A DNA stretch of 64,000 bases from Actinocorallia longicatena (GCF_039534125.1 NZ_BAAAUV010000033.1:1-64000), one strand, 5' to 3'; counted from the first letter of the stretch, positions 24,735-33,450 are shown. Program-made: numbers and translations. The notes: generated by a model from the letters alone, not told the origin.

Positions 24735-24798
24735 GCGATCCCGTTACCAGGCGATCCCGTTACCAGGCGATCCCGTTACCAGGCGATCCCGTTACCAG
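24735..24798. repeat. Four exact 16-bp tandem repeats at the 3' end of ung
   Basis: The unit GCGATCCCGTTACCAG is repeated four times without change and a fifth partial unit lies inside the ung coding end. The last full unit holds the ung stop codon (TTA on this strand). Because 16 is not divisible by three, only the copy in frame matters to the protein; the others are downstream copies of the gene end. Probably slipped-strand duplication. Confidence 0.9.
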
Positions 24799-25451
24799 GC
24801 GATCTCGGTCTGGCCGGCGTCGGCGAGCGCCTTGTTGACGGCGCTGAACGGCTGGGTGCCGAAGAAGAGCTTGGCGCTCAGCGGACTCGGGTGCGCGGAC
24901 TCGTGCACGTAGTGCAGCGGGTTGGTGATGAGCGCGGCCTTCTTGCGCGCGTACGCCCCCCACAGCACGAACACCACCCGCTCCTGCTTGTCGTTGAGCG
25001 CGCGGATCGCGGCGTCGGTGAAGACCTCCCAGCCCTTCTTGGCGTGCGAGGCGGCCTCTCCGGCGCGGACGGTCAGCACCGCGTTGAGCAGCAGGACGCC
25101 CTGGTCGGCCCAGCGCGTCAGATCTCCGTTCTTGGTGGGCTCGACGGCCAGGTCCGTGGCGAGCTCCTTGTAGATGTTGCGCAGCGACGGGGGCAGCTTC
25201 ACGCCCTCGCGGACGCTGAAGCTCAGCCCGTGGGCCTGGCCGGGACCGTGGTAGGGGTCCTGGCCGAGGATGAGGACGCGCGCGTCGGCGTACCTCGTGT
25301 GCCGGAACGCGTTGAAGAGGTCCTCGCGCGGCGGGTACACCGTCTGTGTCTCGTACTCCTCGCTCACGTACGCGCTGAGCGCCGACATCGCCAGGGGGTC
25401 GAGGTCCAGCCGGTCACGCCAGTCCTCGGGAAGCAGCTCGGTCAGATCCAT
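24792..25451 (-). CDS. ung: Uracil-DNA glycosylase, family 1
   Basis: The 219-residue enzyme has the water-activating motif GQDPYHGPGQAHGLSFSV (catalytic Asp65), the LLLNAVLTVR segment and HPSPLSAKLFFG with the catalytic His. It removes uracil from DNA to start base-excision repair. It may have a leader-poor start: the gap to the divergent ModA-like gene is only 50 bp. The C-terminus (QTEIAW) is encoded by the first unit of the 16-bp repeat tract, so the repeat could have lengthened or restored the end of the gene. Confidence 0.95.
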   Translation of the reverse strand: MDLTELLPEDWRDRLDLDPLAMSALSAYVSEEYETQTVYPPREDLFNAFRHTRYADARVLILGQDPYHGPGQAHGLSFSVREGVKLPPSLRNIYKELATDLAVEPTKNGDLTRWADQGVLLLNAVLTVRAGEAASHAKKGWEVFTDAAIRALNDKQERVVFVLWGAYARKKAALITNPLHYVHESAHPSPLSAKLFFGTQPFSAVNKALADAGQTEIAW

Positions 25452-25501
25452 GCGCCAACCCTAGCCACGGGCACCGACACTCGCCCGATAGGTTCTGATT
25501 C

Positions 25502-26239
25502 ATGCGCCGAGTCCTCCCCTTTCTTTTCGTGCTGCTCGGCACCACGGCCTGCGGCGGCGGGCCGGACGGCGACGTGGAGCTGGCGGTCCTGGCCGACTCC
25601 TCCCTCAGCGACGCCATGACCGAGATCTCCGACGCCTACGCGCAGTCGCATCCGGGCGTCACCCTGGAGGTGACGGTCGGCGGCTCGCAGGAACTGTCCG
25701 CGCAGGTCAGGAAGGGCCGTCCGGGCGCCGACGTCATCGCGGTCGCCGACACCAGGACCCTCGACGACATCGGCAAGTACGTCGAGGGCAGGACCGTCAT
25801 CGCCCGCAACTACCTCACGATCGCGGTGGCACCCGGAAATCCCCGGAGGGTGCGGGGGCTGTCCTCGCTCGCCGGGCGCAGGCTCCGGGTCGTGCTCGGC
25901 ACCGACGCGGGCCCGATCGGCCGCGACTCCCTCCTCGCGCTGCGGAAGGCGGGCGTCACGGTGAAGCCGTCGTCGGAGGAGATCGACGTGCGCTCCGTGC
26001 TCGGCCGGGTCCGCAACGGCGAGGCCGACGCCGGGCTGGTCTACATCACCGACATGAAGTCGGCCGGCGCGGCGGCCAGCAGCGTGGCCATCCCCGCGGC
26101 GCAGAACGTCACGGCGGTCTATCCGGCCGCGACGGTCCGCAAGAGCGAGCACCGGAAGGAGGCCGCCGCGTTCGTCACGTGGCTGGCCTCCCCCGAGGGC
26201 ACCGCCCTGCTGCGCAAGTACGGCCTCCAGTCTCCCTAG
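25502..26239 (+). CDS. modA: ModA-like substrate-binding lipoprotein
   Basis: The 245-residue protein has a lipobox LLGTTAC (Cys17) and a periplasmic-binding fold of the molybdate/tungstate type: LAVLADSSLSDAMTEI, GGSQELSAQVRKGRPGADV and ADAGLVYITDMKSAG. It should capture molybdate at the cell surface. No modB or modC gene is adjacent, so it is an orphan binding protein or uses a distant transporter. No ribosome-binding site is evident. The stop overlaps the stop of the convergent MFS gene. Confidence 0.85.
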   Translation: MRRVLPFLFVLLGTTACGGGPDGDVELAVLADSSLSDAMTEISDAYAQSHPGVTLEVTVGGSQELSAQVRKGRPGADVIAVADTRTLDDIGKYVEGRTVIARNYLTIAVAPGNPRRVRGLSSLAGRRLRVVLGTDAGPIGRDSLLALRKAGVTVKPSSEEIDVRSVLGRVRNGEADAGLVYITDMKSAGAAASSVAIPAAQNVTAVYPAATVRKSEHRKEAAAFVTWLASPEGTALLRKYGLQSP

Positions 26240-27621
26240 GCCTCGCGGGGGCGGAGCAGGAGGATCGCGATGAGGACGGCGGGCAGGGCGAAGGCGAAGG
26301 CCGCGACCCGGAACACCTCCGGCAGGCCCGCGGCCATGCCGTGGTCGGCGCTGTAGACCGACAGCAGGACTGCCGAGCCGAGGGCGCCGCCCGTCCAGGT
26401 GGCGCTCTGGGAGATCGCCGAGGCCGCGCCCGCCTCCTCCGGCCTGACCCCGAGCAGAACCGTGTTGTTGAGCGGCATGATGCTGAAGGCGCCGCCGATG
26501 CCGAACAGCAGCAGCGGCCCGAACACCGCCTCGAGGTAGCCGTCGCCCTCGCCGATGAGGGAGAACCACAGCAGCGCGCCGAACACCAGCAGCGAACCGA
26601 GGATCATGATCGGGCGGGCGCCGAAGCGGGCCAGCAACCGCGGTGCCAGCCGCACGAACACGAACTGGGCGAGCGCGAGCGGCAGGAACGCCAGCCCCGC
26701 CCGCATCGGCCCGTAGTGCAACTGCTGCTGGAGGTACTGGGTGGTGAAGAAGAACATCCCGAACAGCGCGGACGGCACGAGCAGCAGGTTGACGTAGGCG
26801 AACGCGCGGGTCCTGTCGGCGAGCAGGCGCAGCGGCAGGACGGGCTGGAGCGCGGAGCGCTGGGTGAGGACGAACAGCGTGTAGCCCGCGGCCGCCAGGC
26901 CGAACATGACCAGCGTGACGGCGTCCGGCCAGCCGCGGTCGGCGGCGGTGATGAAGCCGTAGACGAGGGCGAGCGCGCTGCCCGTCGCCAGGAACGCCCC
27001 CGCGAAGTCGAACCTGACCTCGCGGCGCGGCGTCTCGGGCAGGGTGCGGGGCGCGGCGGCCAGCACCACGATCCCGATCGGCAGGTTGATGAACATGACC
27101 CACCGCCAGGACGCGGCGTCGGTGAGGAACCCGCCGAGCAGCAGCCCGGCGGCGGCGCCCGCGCCGACGACGGCGGAGAACATGCTGAGGGCGCGGACCC
27201 GGGCGGGCCCCTGGAAGATCTCGACGATCAGCGCCAGCATCGCGGGTGAGGCCAGGGCAGCCCCCGCGCCCTGGGCCGACCGGGCGGCGACGAGCTGCCA
27301 GGGTTCCATCGCGACGCCCCCGAGCAGGGACGCGATGGTGAAGACGCCGACCCCGGCGACCAGGGTCCTGCGGCGGCCGAACAGGTCGCCGATCCGGCCG
27401 CCGAGCAGCAGCAGCCCGCCGAAGGCCAGCATGTAGCCGTTCTGCACCCAGGACAGGCCGGTGGCGGAGAAGCCGAGATCCCCCTGGAGCTCGGGCAGGG
27501 CGACGGTGACGACGGTCGTGTCCAGGGCGACCATCAGATAGCCCGTGACGATCACTGCCAGGGCGAGCTGGGGGCGGCGGACGAGGGGGGTTGTGGGTAC
27601 GGTCTGAGTTGCGGTCGTCAT
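26236..27621 (-). CDS. MFS multidrug-type transporter, DHA2 family
   Basis: The 461-residue protein has about 14 membrane helices, with LDTTVVTVALPELQGDLGFS in helix 1, motif A GRIGDLFGRRR and WRWVMFINLPIGIVVLAA. Probably a proton-driven drug exporter. The ATG at 27621 (MTTATQTV) is preferred over an upstream GTG-type start that would overlap the operator. It is divergent from a TetR regulator, so repression and drug induction are expected. Confidence 0.87.
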   Translation of the reverse strand: MTTATQTVPTTPLVRRPQLALAVIVTGYLMVALDTTVVTVALPELQGDLGFSATGLSWVQNGYMLAFGGLLLLGGRIGDLFGRRRTLVAGVGVFTIASLLGGVAMEPWQLVAARSAQGAGAALASPAMLALIVEIFQGPARVRALSMFSAVVGAGAAAGLLLGGFLTDAASWRWVMFINLPIGIVVLAAAPRTLPETPRREVRFDFAGAFLATGSALALVYGFITAADRGWPDAVTLVMFGLAAAGYTLFVLTQRSALQPVLPLRLLADRTRAFAYVNLLLVPSALFGMFFFTTQYLQQQLHYGPMRAGLAFLPLALAQFVFVRLAPRLLARFGARPIMILGSLLVFGALLWFSLIGEGDGYLEAVFGPLLLFGIGGAFSIMPLNNTVLLGVRPEEAGAASAISQSATWTGGALGSAVLLSVYSADHGMAAGLPEVFRVAAFAFALPAVLIAILLLRPREA

Positions 27622-27644
27622 ACGGACGAGACTCCCCGAATAAG

Positions 27645-27658
27645 GAACGGAAACGTTC
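27645..27658. promoter_or_regulatory. Candidate TetR operator GAACG-N4-CGTTC
   Basis: A perfect inverted repeat in the MFS/TetR divergent gap, 24 bp before the MFS start. A second GGAACGCT half-site lies nearer the TetR gene. Confidence 0.45.
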
Positions 27659-27726
27659 ACTATCTACGGGGACGCTAACACGTAAGGAACGCTCGCGTAC
27701 ACTATTTTCCACGAGGAGGTCCGGGC

Positions 27727-28293
27727 GTGAACACGCGGCGCAGAGGCGACGAACTCCTGAACGCCATCTACGAGGCCGCACTGGACGAGGCCGTCACCGT
27801 GGGGTACGCCAAGACCACCATGGAGGGCGTCGCCGCCGCCGCGGGCACCGGCAAGGCCGCCCTCTACCGGCGCTGGCCCGACAAGGACGCCCTGCTCGCC
27901 GACGCGCTGAACCACGTCCTGCCGTCGATGGAGGCCCTCACCCTCACCGACGACCTGCGGACCGATCTTCTGGCCGTCTACCGGCACGTCCGGGCCGCGA
28001 TGGACTCGCTCAAGGGCGGCCGCTTCACGAACATGAAGGCCGACGGGGGCGACGTCCTGATCCATGCGGTGTTCGCCGAGCGCGTGAAGGAGCCCAGCAA
28101 GCTGCTCGTCCTGGAGATCCTGCGGCGCGGGGCGGAGCGCGGCGCCGTGCGGCCGGGCGCGGTGACCGAGCTGGCCGCCGACACCGGGTACGCGCTGTTC
28201 TTCGACTACTGCCGCTCGCACAAGATGGTCGTGGAGGACGAGTTCCTGGTGCGGCTGGTCGACGAGATCATGATTCCGCTCGTCCGGGCCTGA
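27727..28293 (+). CDS. TetR/AcrR-family transcriptional regulator
   Basis: The 188-residue protein opens with a TetR DNA-binding domain (YAKTTMEGVAAAAGTGKAAL then YRRWPDKDALLADAL) and ends with an all-helical ligand domain of the TetR_C_11 style. The GTG start has GAGGAGG six bases upstream. It almost certainly represses the divergent MFS gene. The KAALYRRWPDK signature is common in regulators of drug exporters. Confidence 0.9.
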   Translation: MNTRRRGDELLNAIYEAALDEAVTVGYAKTTMEGVAAAAGTGKAALYRRWPDKDALLADALNHVLPSMEALTLTDDLRTDLLAVYRHVRAAMDSLKGGRFTNMKADGGDVLIHAVFAERVKEPSKLLVLEILRRGAERGAVRPGAVTELAADTGYALFFDYCRSHKMVVEDEFLVRLVDEIMIPLVRA

Positions 28294-28325
28294 CGGCCGC
28301 GGACGCGGACGGCGAACGACCTGCT

Positions 28326-28350
28326 CCCCGGGCAGGGGTGGAGCCCGGGG
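28326..28350. terminator. Hairpin between convergent genes
   Basis: Eight-base arms CCCCGGGC and GCCCGGGG with a 9-base loop, between the TetR gene and the end of the transglutaminase-like gene. No T-run. Confidence 0.6.
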
Positions 28351-28425
28351 CGCACGTTTGTTAACGCGCCGTCAACTTAGGACAGTGATTCGCATCACCA
28401 CAATCCCCTGATATCCGCTTGTAAC

Positions 28426-28980
28426 TCACCCGAGATCGGACGGAAGCGGATTTTCCGGGGACTCCAGGGCGGCGAGCACCGCGGGATGCGGTTCCGCGTA
28501 GATCTCGGGGTAGTCCAGGACGTCGGAGCCGGGTCCCGGCCGGTAGGCGGGGATGTCCTCGTCGGTGGCGAACCAGGTGCGCACGCCCGGACGGTCGCCG
28601 CGCGGGTCGAGCCGCACCCAGTGGTCCTCGAACTGGACGGCCACGAGCCCGTGCACGACGGCCTCGTCGCCGGCGCCCACCCGCTGGTAGCAGAAGCCGG
28701 ACGGGATGCCCGCCAGGCGCAGGAAGGCCACGTACAGGTGCGACTTGGCGTAACAGAGGCCGACGCCCTGCTCCAGGACGTCCGAGGCGCGCCAGGGACG
28801 CCGCGGGTCGCCGGCGTCCATGGAGTGCCTGATCTCGTCGCGGACGAACTCGAACGCGGCCTTGGCGTAGGGGATCTCCCCGTCGGGGAACTTCGACGAC
28901 CGGGCCTGGATCCGCTCGTCATCGAAGTCGACGGCCTCTGACGCGCCGAGGTAGTCCCACGGCTCGTCGGTGAAGTTCAC
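28426..28980 (-). CDS. Transglutaminase-like cysteine protease-fold protein
   Basis: The 184-residue protein has the transglutaminase-core triad: Cys76 in GVGLCYAKSHLYVAFLRLAG, His110 in VVHGLVAVQ and Asp125 in WVRLDPRG. It has no signal peptide. Such stand-alone domains act as peptidases or amidases; the substrate is unknown. The GTG start overlaps the dapB stop (GTGA), giving coupled expression with dapB. A link to peptidoglycan precursor or peptide metabolism is possible but is inference only. Confidence 0.83.
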   Translation of the reverse strand: MNFTDEPWDYLGASEAVDFDDERIQARSSKFPDGEIPYAKAAFEFVRDEIRHSMDAGDPRRPWRASDVLEQGVGLCYAKSHLYVAFLRLAGIPSGFCYQRVGAGDEAVVHGLVAVQFEDHWVRLDPRGDRPGVRTWFATDEDIPAYRPGPGSDVLDYPEIYAEPHPAVLAALESPENPLPSDLG

Positions 28981-29717
28981 AGCCCGAGCAGGGGGTCGAG
29001 GCCGACGACGAGGTCGTCGCCGAGGCCGGCCACCTTGCGGACGCCGAGCAGGACGCCCGGCATGAACGACTCGCGGTTCATCGAGTCGTGCCGGATCGTC
29101 AGCACCTCGCCGGAGCCGCCCAGGAGCACCTCCTGGTGGGCGATGAGCCCCGACAGCCGCACCGAGTGCACCCGGACGCCCTCGACGTTCGCGCCGCGCG
29201 CCCCGTCGAGTTCCTGGACGGTCGCGTCGGGCGAGGGGCCGGTCCCTGCCTTGGCACGGGCCTCGGAGATCAGCTCGGCGGTGTGGTAGCTGGTGCCGCT
29301 GACCGCGTCGAGCTTGTTCGGGTGGTGCAGCTCCACGACCTCGACCGACTCGAAGAACGGGGCGGCCTGCTGCGCGAAGTGCATCATCAGCACGGCGCCG
29401 ATGGCGAAGTTCGGGGCGATGAGGATCTTCGAGCCGGGCGTGGCGGCCTGCCACTCGCGCAGCTGAGCGACCCGGTCGGGCTCGAATCCGGAGGTGCCGA
29501 CGACGGCGTGGACGCCGTGCTCGATGAGGAACCTCAGGTTCTCCATCACGACGCCGGGGTTGGTGAAGTCGACGACGACGTCGGCCGCGGCCAGCGGGGC
29601 GAGGGACTCCTCCGCGTCGACGCTCGCGACCAGTTCCATGTCGGCCGCGGCCTCGACGGCGCGGCACACCTCGGTACCGACCCGGCCCCTGCCGCCCAGC
29701 ACTCCGACCTTGATCAC
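28977..29717 (-). CDS. dapB: 4-hydroxy-tetrahydrodipicolinate reductase
   Basis: The 246-residue protein has the NAD(P)H-binding start IKVGVLGGRGRVG, DVVVDFTNP, the catalytic ELHHPNKLDAVSGT and SGLIAHQEVLLGG. It reduces the dapA product to tetrahydrodipicolinate for lysine and DAP. The GTG at 29717 is preferred because GGAGGG ends six bases upstream; the ATG two codons earlier would abut the ribosome-binding site. In many actinomycetes the M16 peptidase gene adjoins dapB; here that gene is about 29 kb away. Confidence 0.94.
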   Translation of the reverse strand: MIKVGVLGGRGRVGTEVCRAVEAAADMELVASVDAEESLAPLAAADVVVDFTNPGVVMENLRFLIEHGVHAVVGTSGFEPDRVAQLREWQAATPGSKILIAPNFAIGAVLMMHFAQQAAPFFESVEVVELHHPNKLDAVSGTSYHTAELISEARAKAGTGPSPDATVQELDGARGANVEGVRVHSVRLSGLIAHQEVLLGGSGEVLTIRHDSMNRESFMPGVLLGVRKVAGLGDDLVVGLDPLLGL

Positions 29718-29777
29718 TTGCATCCCTCCAGCGCGGAAACCGACCGGCTGGCAGCCTATCGCCAACTCCCCGGCGGG

Positions 29778-30449
29778 CTACTCGGCGACGACCAGGGACA
29801 GGCCGGTCGCGCCCACCGGGACGGCCACCAGGCCGGGGGCGCCGCGGAACACGCTGCCGCCGGACCAGCGGGCGGTGTTGGAGGCGATGACCCGGCCCGC
29901 GGCGTTGGTGACGAAGGCGGTCGAGGGGGCGTCCTTGAGCGCGGGCAGCAGATGGTTCTCGAAGGAGCGGACGAAGACGTCGGCGGCGACCACCCCGACG
30001 AACGCTCCCCCGGCGTGGACGGGCATCGAGAACGTCAGGCTGTACTCGTCGGTGCAGAGGTAGTCGACGTAGGGCCCGCACAGGGAGCGTTCGACGCCCT
30101 CGCGCGGCGCGGCGAACCAGTCCCACCGCGTGTAGTCGTAGAAGGCGGGATGGGCGGGGTCGAGCTCGACGCGGAACTGGCCGGGCGGGCCTTCGGGGTC
30201 GTACTGCCACCACTCCAGGTACCAGGGGGCGTCGGGGAGCAGGCCGGGCAGGGCGACGAAGCCGAGGCCGACGACGAGGGGCCCGAGGTTGCGGTAGAGC
30301 AGCGGGCGGAGGCGGGCGAGGTCGGCGGCGCGCAGGTCGCGTCCCTCGGCGGAGACGGTGGCGGCGAGGGCGACGGTGGCGGCGCGGACCTCCGCGAGCG
30401 TGGCGAAGACGCGGTCGGCGAGACCGGTCACCCGGTCGATGATCAGCAT
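29778..30449 (-). CDS. Cache-domain sensor-like protein
   Basis: The 223-residue protein contains a cache/PAS-like ligand fold: WYLEWWQYDPEG, FRVELDPAHPAFYDYTRWDW, a GPYVDYLCTDEYSLTFSMPV core with GGAFVGVVAADV, and FVTNAAGRVIASN. It has no clear signal peptide or membrane helix, which is unusual because cache domains are normally extracellular. It follows the FadR regulator by 16 bp and probably shares its transcript. It may sense the amine or amino acid carried by the adjacent ABC importer (inference). Confidence 0.7.
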   Translation of the reverse strand: MLIIDRVTGLADRVFATLAEVRAATVALAATVSAEGRDLRAADLARLRPLLYRNLGPLVVGLGFVALPGLLPDAPWYLEWWQYDPEGPPGQFRVELDPAHPAFYDYTRWDWFAAPREGVERSLCGPYVDYLCTDEYSLTFSMPVHAGGAFVGVVAADVFVRSFENHLLPALKDAPSTAFVTNAAGRVIASNTARWSGGSVFRGAPGLVAVPVGATGLSLVVAE

Positions 30450-30465
30450 GGTTCCGGCCCGGGGG

Positions 30466-31185
30466 TCAGGGTTCGAGCAGGCGCAGCTCGACGAGCCGCT
30501 CCACGGCCTCCTGGATGTGCCGTTCGGCAAGGGTACGGGCTGTTTCGGAGTCTCCGGTACCGATCGCGTTAACGATGTCGCGATGGGCGCAGGCGACGCC
30601 GTGACCGTCCGCGGGCCCATAGGGGAGCCACAGGAGCAGCCCCACATCGGCCTGGAGCGCGATCTCCTCGCGGGTGAGGCGGGCCGACTGCGAGGCGGCG
30701 GCGACCTCGATGTGGAAGCGGCCGTCGAGGCGGCGCAGCTCGGCGGGGGTGTCGGCGGCGGCCATGTCGGCCAGGGTGCGGCGCAGCGGGACGAGTTCGG
30801 CGTCGAGGGCGCGCTCGGCGGCCAGCCGGGCGGCGGCGCCGGAGATCGCGGCGTAGTGGTCGCCGAAGTCGCGCAGCTCCTGCGGGGACAGGCCGTGCAG
30901 CCGGGCACCGGCCTCGGTGGGCTTGGGGGTGCGGACGAACGAGCCGCCGCCCCTGCCGCGCCGGGTCTCGACCAGGCCGAGATGGCGCAGGCTGACCAGC
31001 GCCTCCCGCAGCGTGACGGTCGAGACGCCGAGCTGCGAGGCCAGTTCCAGCTCGCTGGGGAGCTGCTCGCCGTCCGCGAGGAGCTCCAGGGCGATCGCGT
31101 CGGCCAGCCGGCGGATCACGACGTCGACCCTGGCGGTGTTGTCGACGGGCGAGAAGACCGCGAGCCGGGAATCGGCCAGCCCCAT
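30466..31185 (-). CDS. FadR/GntR-family transcriptional regulator
   Basis: The 239-residue protein has a GntR winged helix (LPSELELASQLGVSTVTLRE, ALVSLRHLGLVETRRGRGGG) and an FCD ligand domain with the metal-binding pattern LDGRFHIEVAAAS and HRDIVNAI then ERHIQEAVERL. The ligand is likely a small carboxylate or amine. Divergent from a polyamine-type ABC importer and upstream of the cache gene, so it probably regulates both. Confidence 0.88.
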   Translation of the reverse strand: MGLADSRLAVFSPVDNTARVDVVIRRLADAIALELLADGEQLPSELELASQLGVSTVTLREALVSLRHLGLVETRRGRGGGSFVRTPKPTEAGARLHGLSPQELRDFGDHYAAISGAAARLAAERALDAELVPLRRTLADMAAADTPAELRRLDGRFHIEVAAASQSARLTREEIALQADVGLLLWLPYGPADGHGVACAHRDIVNAIGTGDSETARTLAERHIQEAVERLVELRLLEP

Positions 31186-31223
31186 CGCGCCCTCCCGAGA
31201 TTACGTGCGGGGATCCACGTTAT

Positions 31224-31270
31224 AAGACCGTGTCTTGAAATTAAACATATGAATCCATAGTTTTCATTTC
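31224..31270 (+). promoter_or_regulatory. Leaderless promoter and operator for the polyamine importer
   Basis: The -35 TTGAAA (31235-31240) and -10 TAGTTT (31258-31263) are spaced by 17 bp. The predicted start point falls within a base or two of the ATG at 31271 and no ribosome-binding site exists, so the first gene is probably translated from a leaderless mRNA. An inverted repeat AAGAC-CGT-GTCTT (31224-31236) overlaps the -35 box and is a natural FadR-family site. Confidence 0.6.
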
Positions 31271-32239
31271 ATGGCTGATCAGACGGCCGTTCGGTTGAGC
31301 GGCGTGCGCAAGAGCTTCGGGTCCGTGGACGCGGTCGCCGGGGTCGATCTGGAGATCTCCGACGGGGAGTTCTTCTCGATGCTCGGGCCGTCGGGGTCGG
31401 GCAAGACGACCGTGCTGCGGATGATCGCCGGATTCGAGCGGCCCACCGCCGGGACCATCGAGCTGGCCGGGCGCGACGTCACCGCGCTGCCGCCGTTCGA
31501 CCGGGACGTCAACACCGTCTTCCAGGACTACGCGCTGTTCCCCCACCTGAGCGTCCGGCGGAACGTCGAGTACGGGCTGCTGGTCAAGAAGGTCGGCAAG
31601 AAGGAGCGGCGGGCCCGGGCGGAGGAGGCGCTGGCCTCGGTCCGGCTGGAGGGGTACGGCGAGCGCAGCCCGTCCCAGCTGTCGGGAGGGCAGCGGCAGC
31701 GCGTCGCGCTGGCCCGCGCCCTGGTCAACGAGCCCCGCGTGCTGCTGCTCGACGAGCCGCTCGGCGCCCTCGACCTGAAGCTCCGCGAGGAGATGCAGGT
31801 GGAGCTGAAGGCGATCCAGCGCCGCGCCGGGATCACGTTCGTGTTCGTCACCCACGACCAGGACGAGGCGCTGACCATGTCCGACCGGATCGCGGTGTTC
31901 AACAGCGGCCGGATCGAGCAGGTCGGCACCCCCGCGGAGGTCTACGAGCGTCCGGCGACGGACTTCGTGGCCTCGTTCGTCGGCACGTCCAACCGGATCG
32001 GCGACGTCCACGTCCGCCCCGAGAAGATCCATCTCAGCCTCGACCCCGCCGCCGACGGCGCCCTCGGGACCATCGCCGAGGTCGTCTACGCCGGCGCCCA
32101 CACCCGGTTCGTGATCGACCTCGCCGACGGCGGCCGGGTCGTCGCGCTCCAGCAGAACCTGCAGACCTCGTCCATGGACGTCATGAAACTCCGGGACGCC
32201 GAGGTCCGGCTGTCCTGGCAGCCCGAGCACGAATACTGA
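31271..32239 (+). CDS. potA: Polyamine-type ABC transporter ATP-binding protein
   Basis: The 322-residue protein carries Walker A GPSGSGKTT, Q-loop VFQDYALFPHL, signature LSGGQRQRVALARAL, Walker B VLLLDEPLGALD and the switch His VTHD. A C-terminal TOBE-like regulatory segment follows. It energises uptake of a polyamine or GABA-like compound. First gene of the four-gene potADBC-type operon; the substrate-binding gene starts 11 bp later. Confidence 0.9.
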   Translation: MADQTAVRLSGVRKSFGSVDAVAGVDLEISDGEFFSMLGPSGSGKTTVLRMIAGFERPTAGTIELAGRDVTALPPFDRDVNTVFQDYALFPHLSVRRNVEYGLLVKKVGKKERRARAEEALASVRLEGYGERSPSQLSGGQRQRVALARALVNEPRVLLLDEPLGALDLKLREEMQVELKAIQRRAGITFVFVTHDQDEALTMSDRIAVFNSGRIEQVGTPAEVYERPATDFVASFVGTSNRIGDVHVRPEKIHLSLDPAADGALGTIAEVVYAGAHTRFVIDLADGGRVVALQQNLQTSSMDVMKLRDAEVRLSWQPEHEY

Positions 32240-32250
32240 GGAGATCCCCC

Positions 32251-33450
32251 ATGTGGTCCAAGCGTCTCGGGGTCGCCGCCGCGGCCCTCTCCCTGGTCAC
32301 CCTCTCCGCCTGCGGCGACGACGGCGGCAAGGGCACCGTCACCGCCGAGCAGGGGTTCAAGGTCCCGAACATCCCCGCGCTGAGCTCGCTCGGCGCCGGC
32401 GAGGGCCAGGTCAACATCGTCAACTGGGCGGGCTACGCCGAGAACGGCTCGACCGACAAGGCCGTCGACTGGGTGACCCCGTTCGAGAAGGAGAGCGGCT
32501 GCAAGGTCAACTCCAAGGTCGCGGGGACGTCCGACGAGATGGTCACGCTGATGAAGACCGGCGAGTACGACGCGGTCTCCGCCTCCGGCGACGCCTCGCT
32601 GCGGCTCATCGCCTCCGGTGACGTCGCCCCGGTCAACACCGCGCTCATCCCGAACTACGCCGACGTGTTCGCCGGTCTCAAGAACCAGCTCTGGAACTCG
32701 GTGAAGGGCGTGCCCTACGGCGTCCCGCACGGGCGCGGCGCGAACCTGCTGATGTGGCGGACCGACAAGGTCACCCCCGCCCCCGACTCCTGGGGTGCGG
32801 TCTTCGACCCGGCCTCCCCCTACAAGGGGAAGGTCACCGCCTACGACTCCCCCATCTACATCGCCGACGCCGCCCTCTACCTGTCGGCGACCAAGCCCGA
32901 GCTCGGCATCAAGAACCCCTACGCGCTCGACCAGAAGCAGTTCGACGCCGCCGTCGCCCTGCTCAAGCAGCAGAACACGATCGTCGGGGAGTACTGGTCG
33001 GACTACACCAAGGAGGTGCAGTCCTTCAAGAGCGGCGACTCCGTCATCGGCACGACCTGGCAGGTCATCGCCAACCTCGCCAAGGCCGACAAGACCCAGG
33101 TCGAGGTGACGCTGCCCAAGGAGGGCGCGACCGGCTGGTCGGACACCTGGATGGTCGCCGCCAAGGCCAAGCACCCGAACTGCGCCTACAAGTGGATGGA
33201 CTGGATCATCTCACCGAAGGCCAACGCCCAGGTCGCCGAGTGGTTCGGTGAGGCGCCCTCCAACAGCAAGTCCTGTGCGGAGACCGCCGACAAGGACCAC
33301 TGCACGACCTTCCACGCCTCCGACGAGGACTACTTCTCCAAGGTCCGCTACTGGACGACCCCGATCGCCCAGTGCCTCGACGGCCGCACCGACGTCAAGT
33401 GCGTCGACTACTCCGAGTGGACCCGCGCCTGGACGGCGATCAAGGGATGA
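32251..33450 (+). CDS. potD: Polyamine-type ABC transporter substrate-binding lipoprotein
   Basis: The 399-residue lipoprotein has the lipobox LVTLSAC (Cys21). The binding fold shows VNIVNWAGYAENG, DEMVTLMKTGEYDAVSASGD and VKGVPYGVPHGRGANLLMW, the pattern of PotD-like proteins. Six further cysteines cluster in the second half (CKVNSK, NCAYKW, KSCAE, DHCTTF, QCLDG, KCVDY), which may form disulfides outside the cell. It captures the substrate and passes it to the two permeases. A GAGGAG ribosome-binding site precedes the ATG. Confidence 0.9.
   Translation: MWSKRLGVAAAALSLVTLSACGDDGGKGTVTAEQGFKVPNIPALSSLGAGEGQVNIVNWAGYAENGSTDKAVDWVTPFEKESGCKVNSKVAGTSDEMVTLMKTGEYDAVSASGDASLRLIASGDVAPVNTALIPNYADVFAGLKNQLWNSVKGVPYGVPHGRGANLLMWRTDKVTPAPDSWGAVFDPASPYKGKVTAYDSPIYIADAALYLSATKPELGIKNPYALDQKQFDAAVALLKQQNTIVGEYWSDYTKEVQSFKSGDSVIGTTWQVIANLAKADKTQVEVTLPKEGATGWSDTWMVAAKAKHPNCAYKWMDWIISPKANAQVAEWFGEAPSNSKSCAETADKDHCTTFHASDEDYFSKVRYWTTPIAQCLDGRTDVKCVDYSEWTRAWTAIKG

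Noticed and set aside
30537..30552. GGGCTGTTTCGGAGTC, resembling the palindromic repeat end
   Set aside because: It lies inside the FadR coding sequence, two bases differ from the repeat end and no matching opposite arm or interior block follows. Coincidence.
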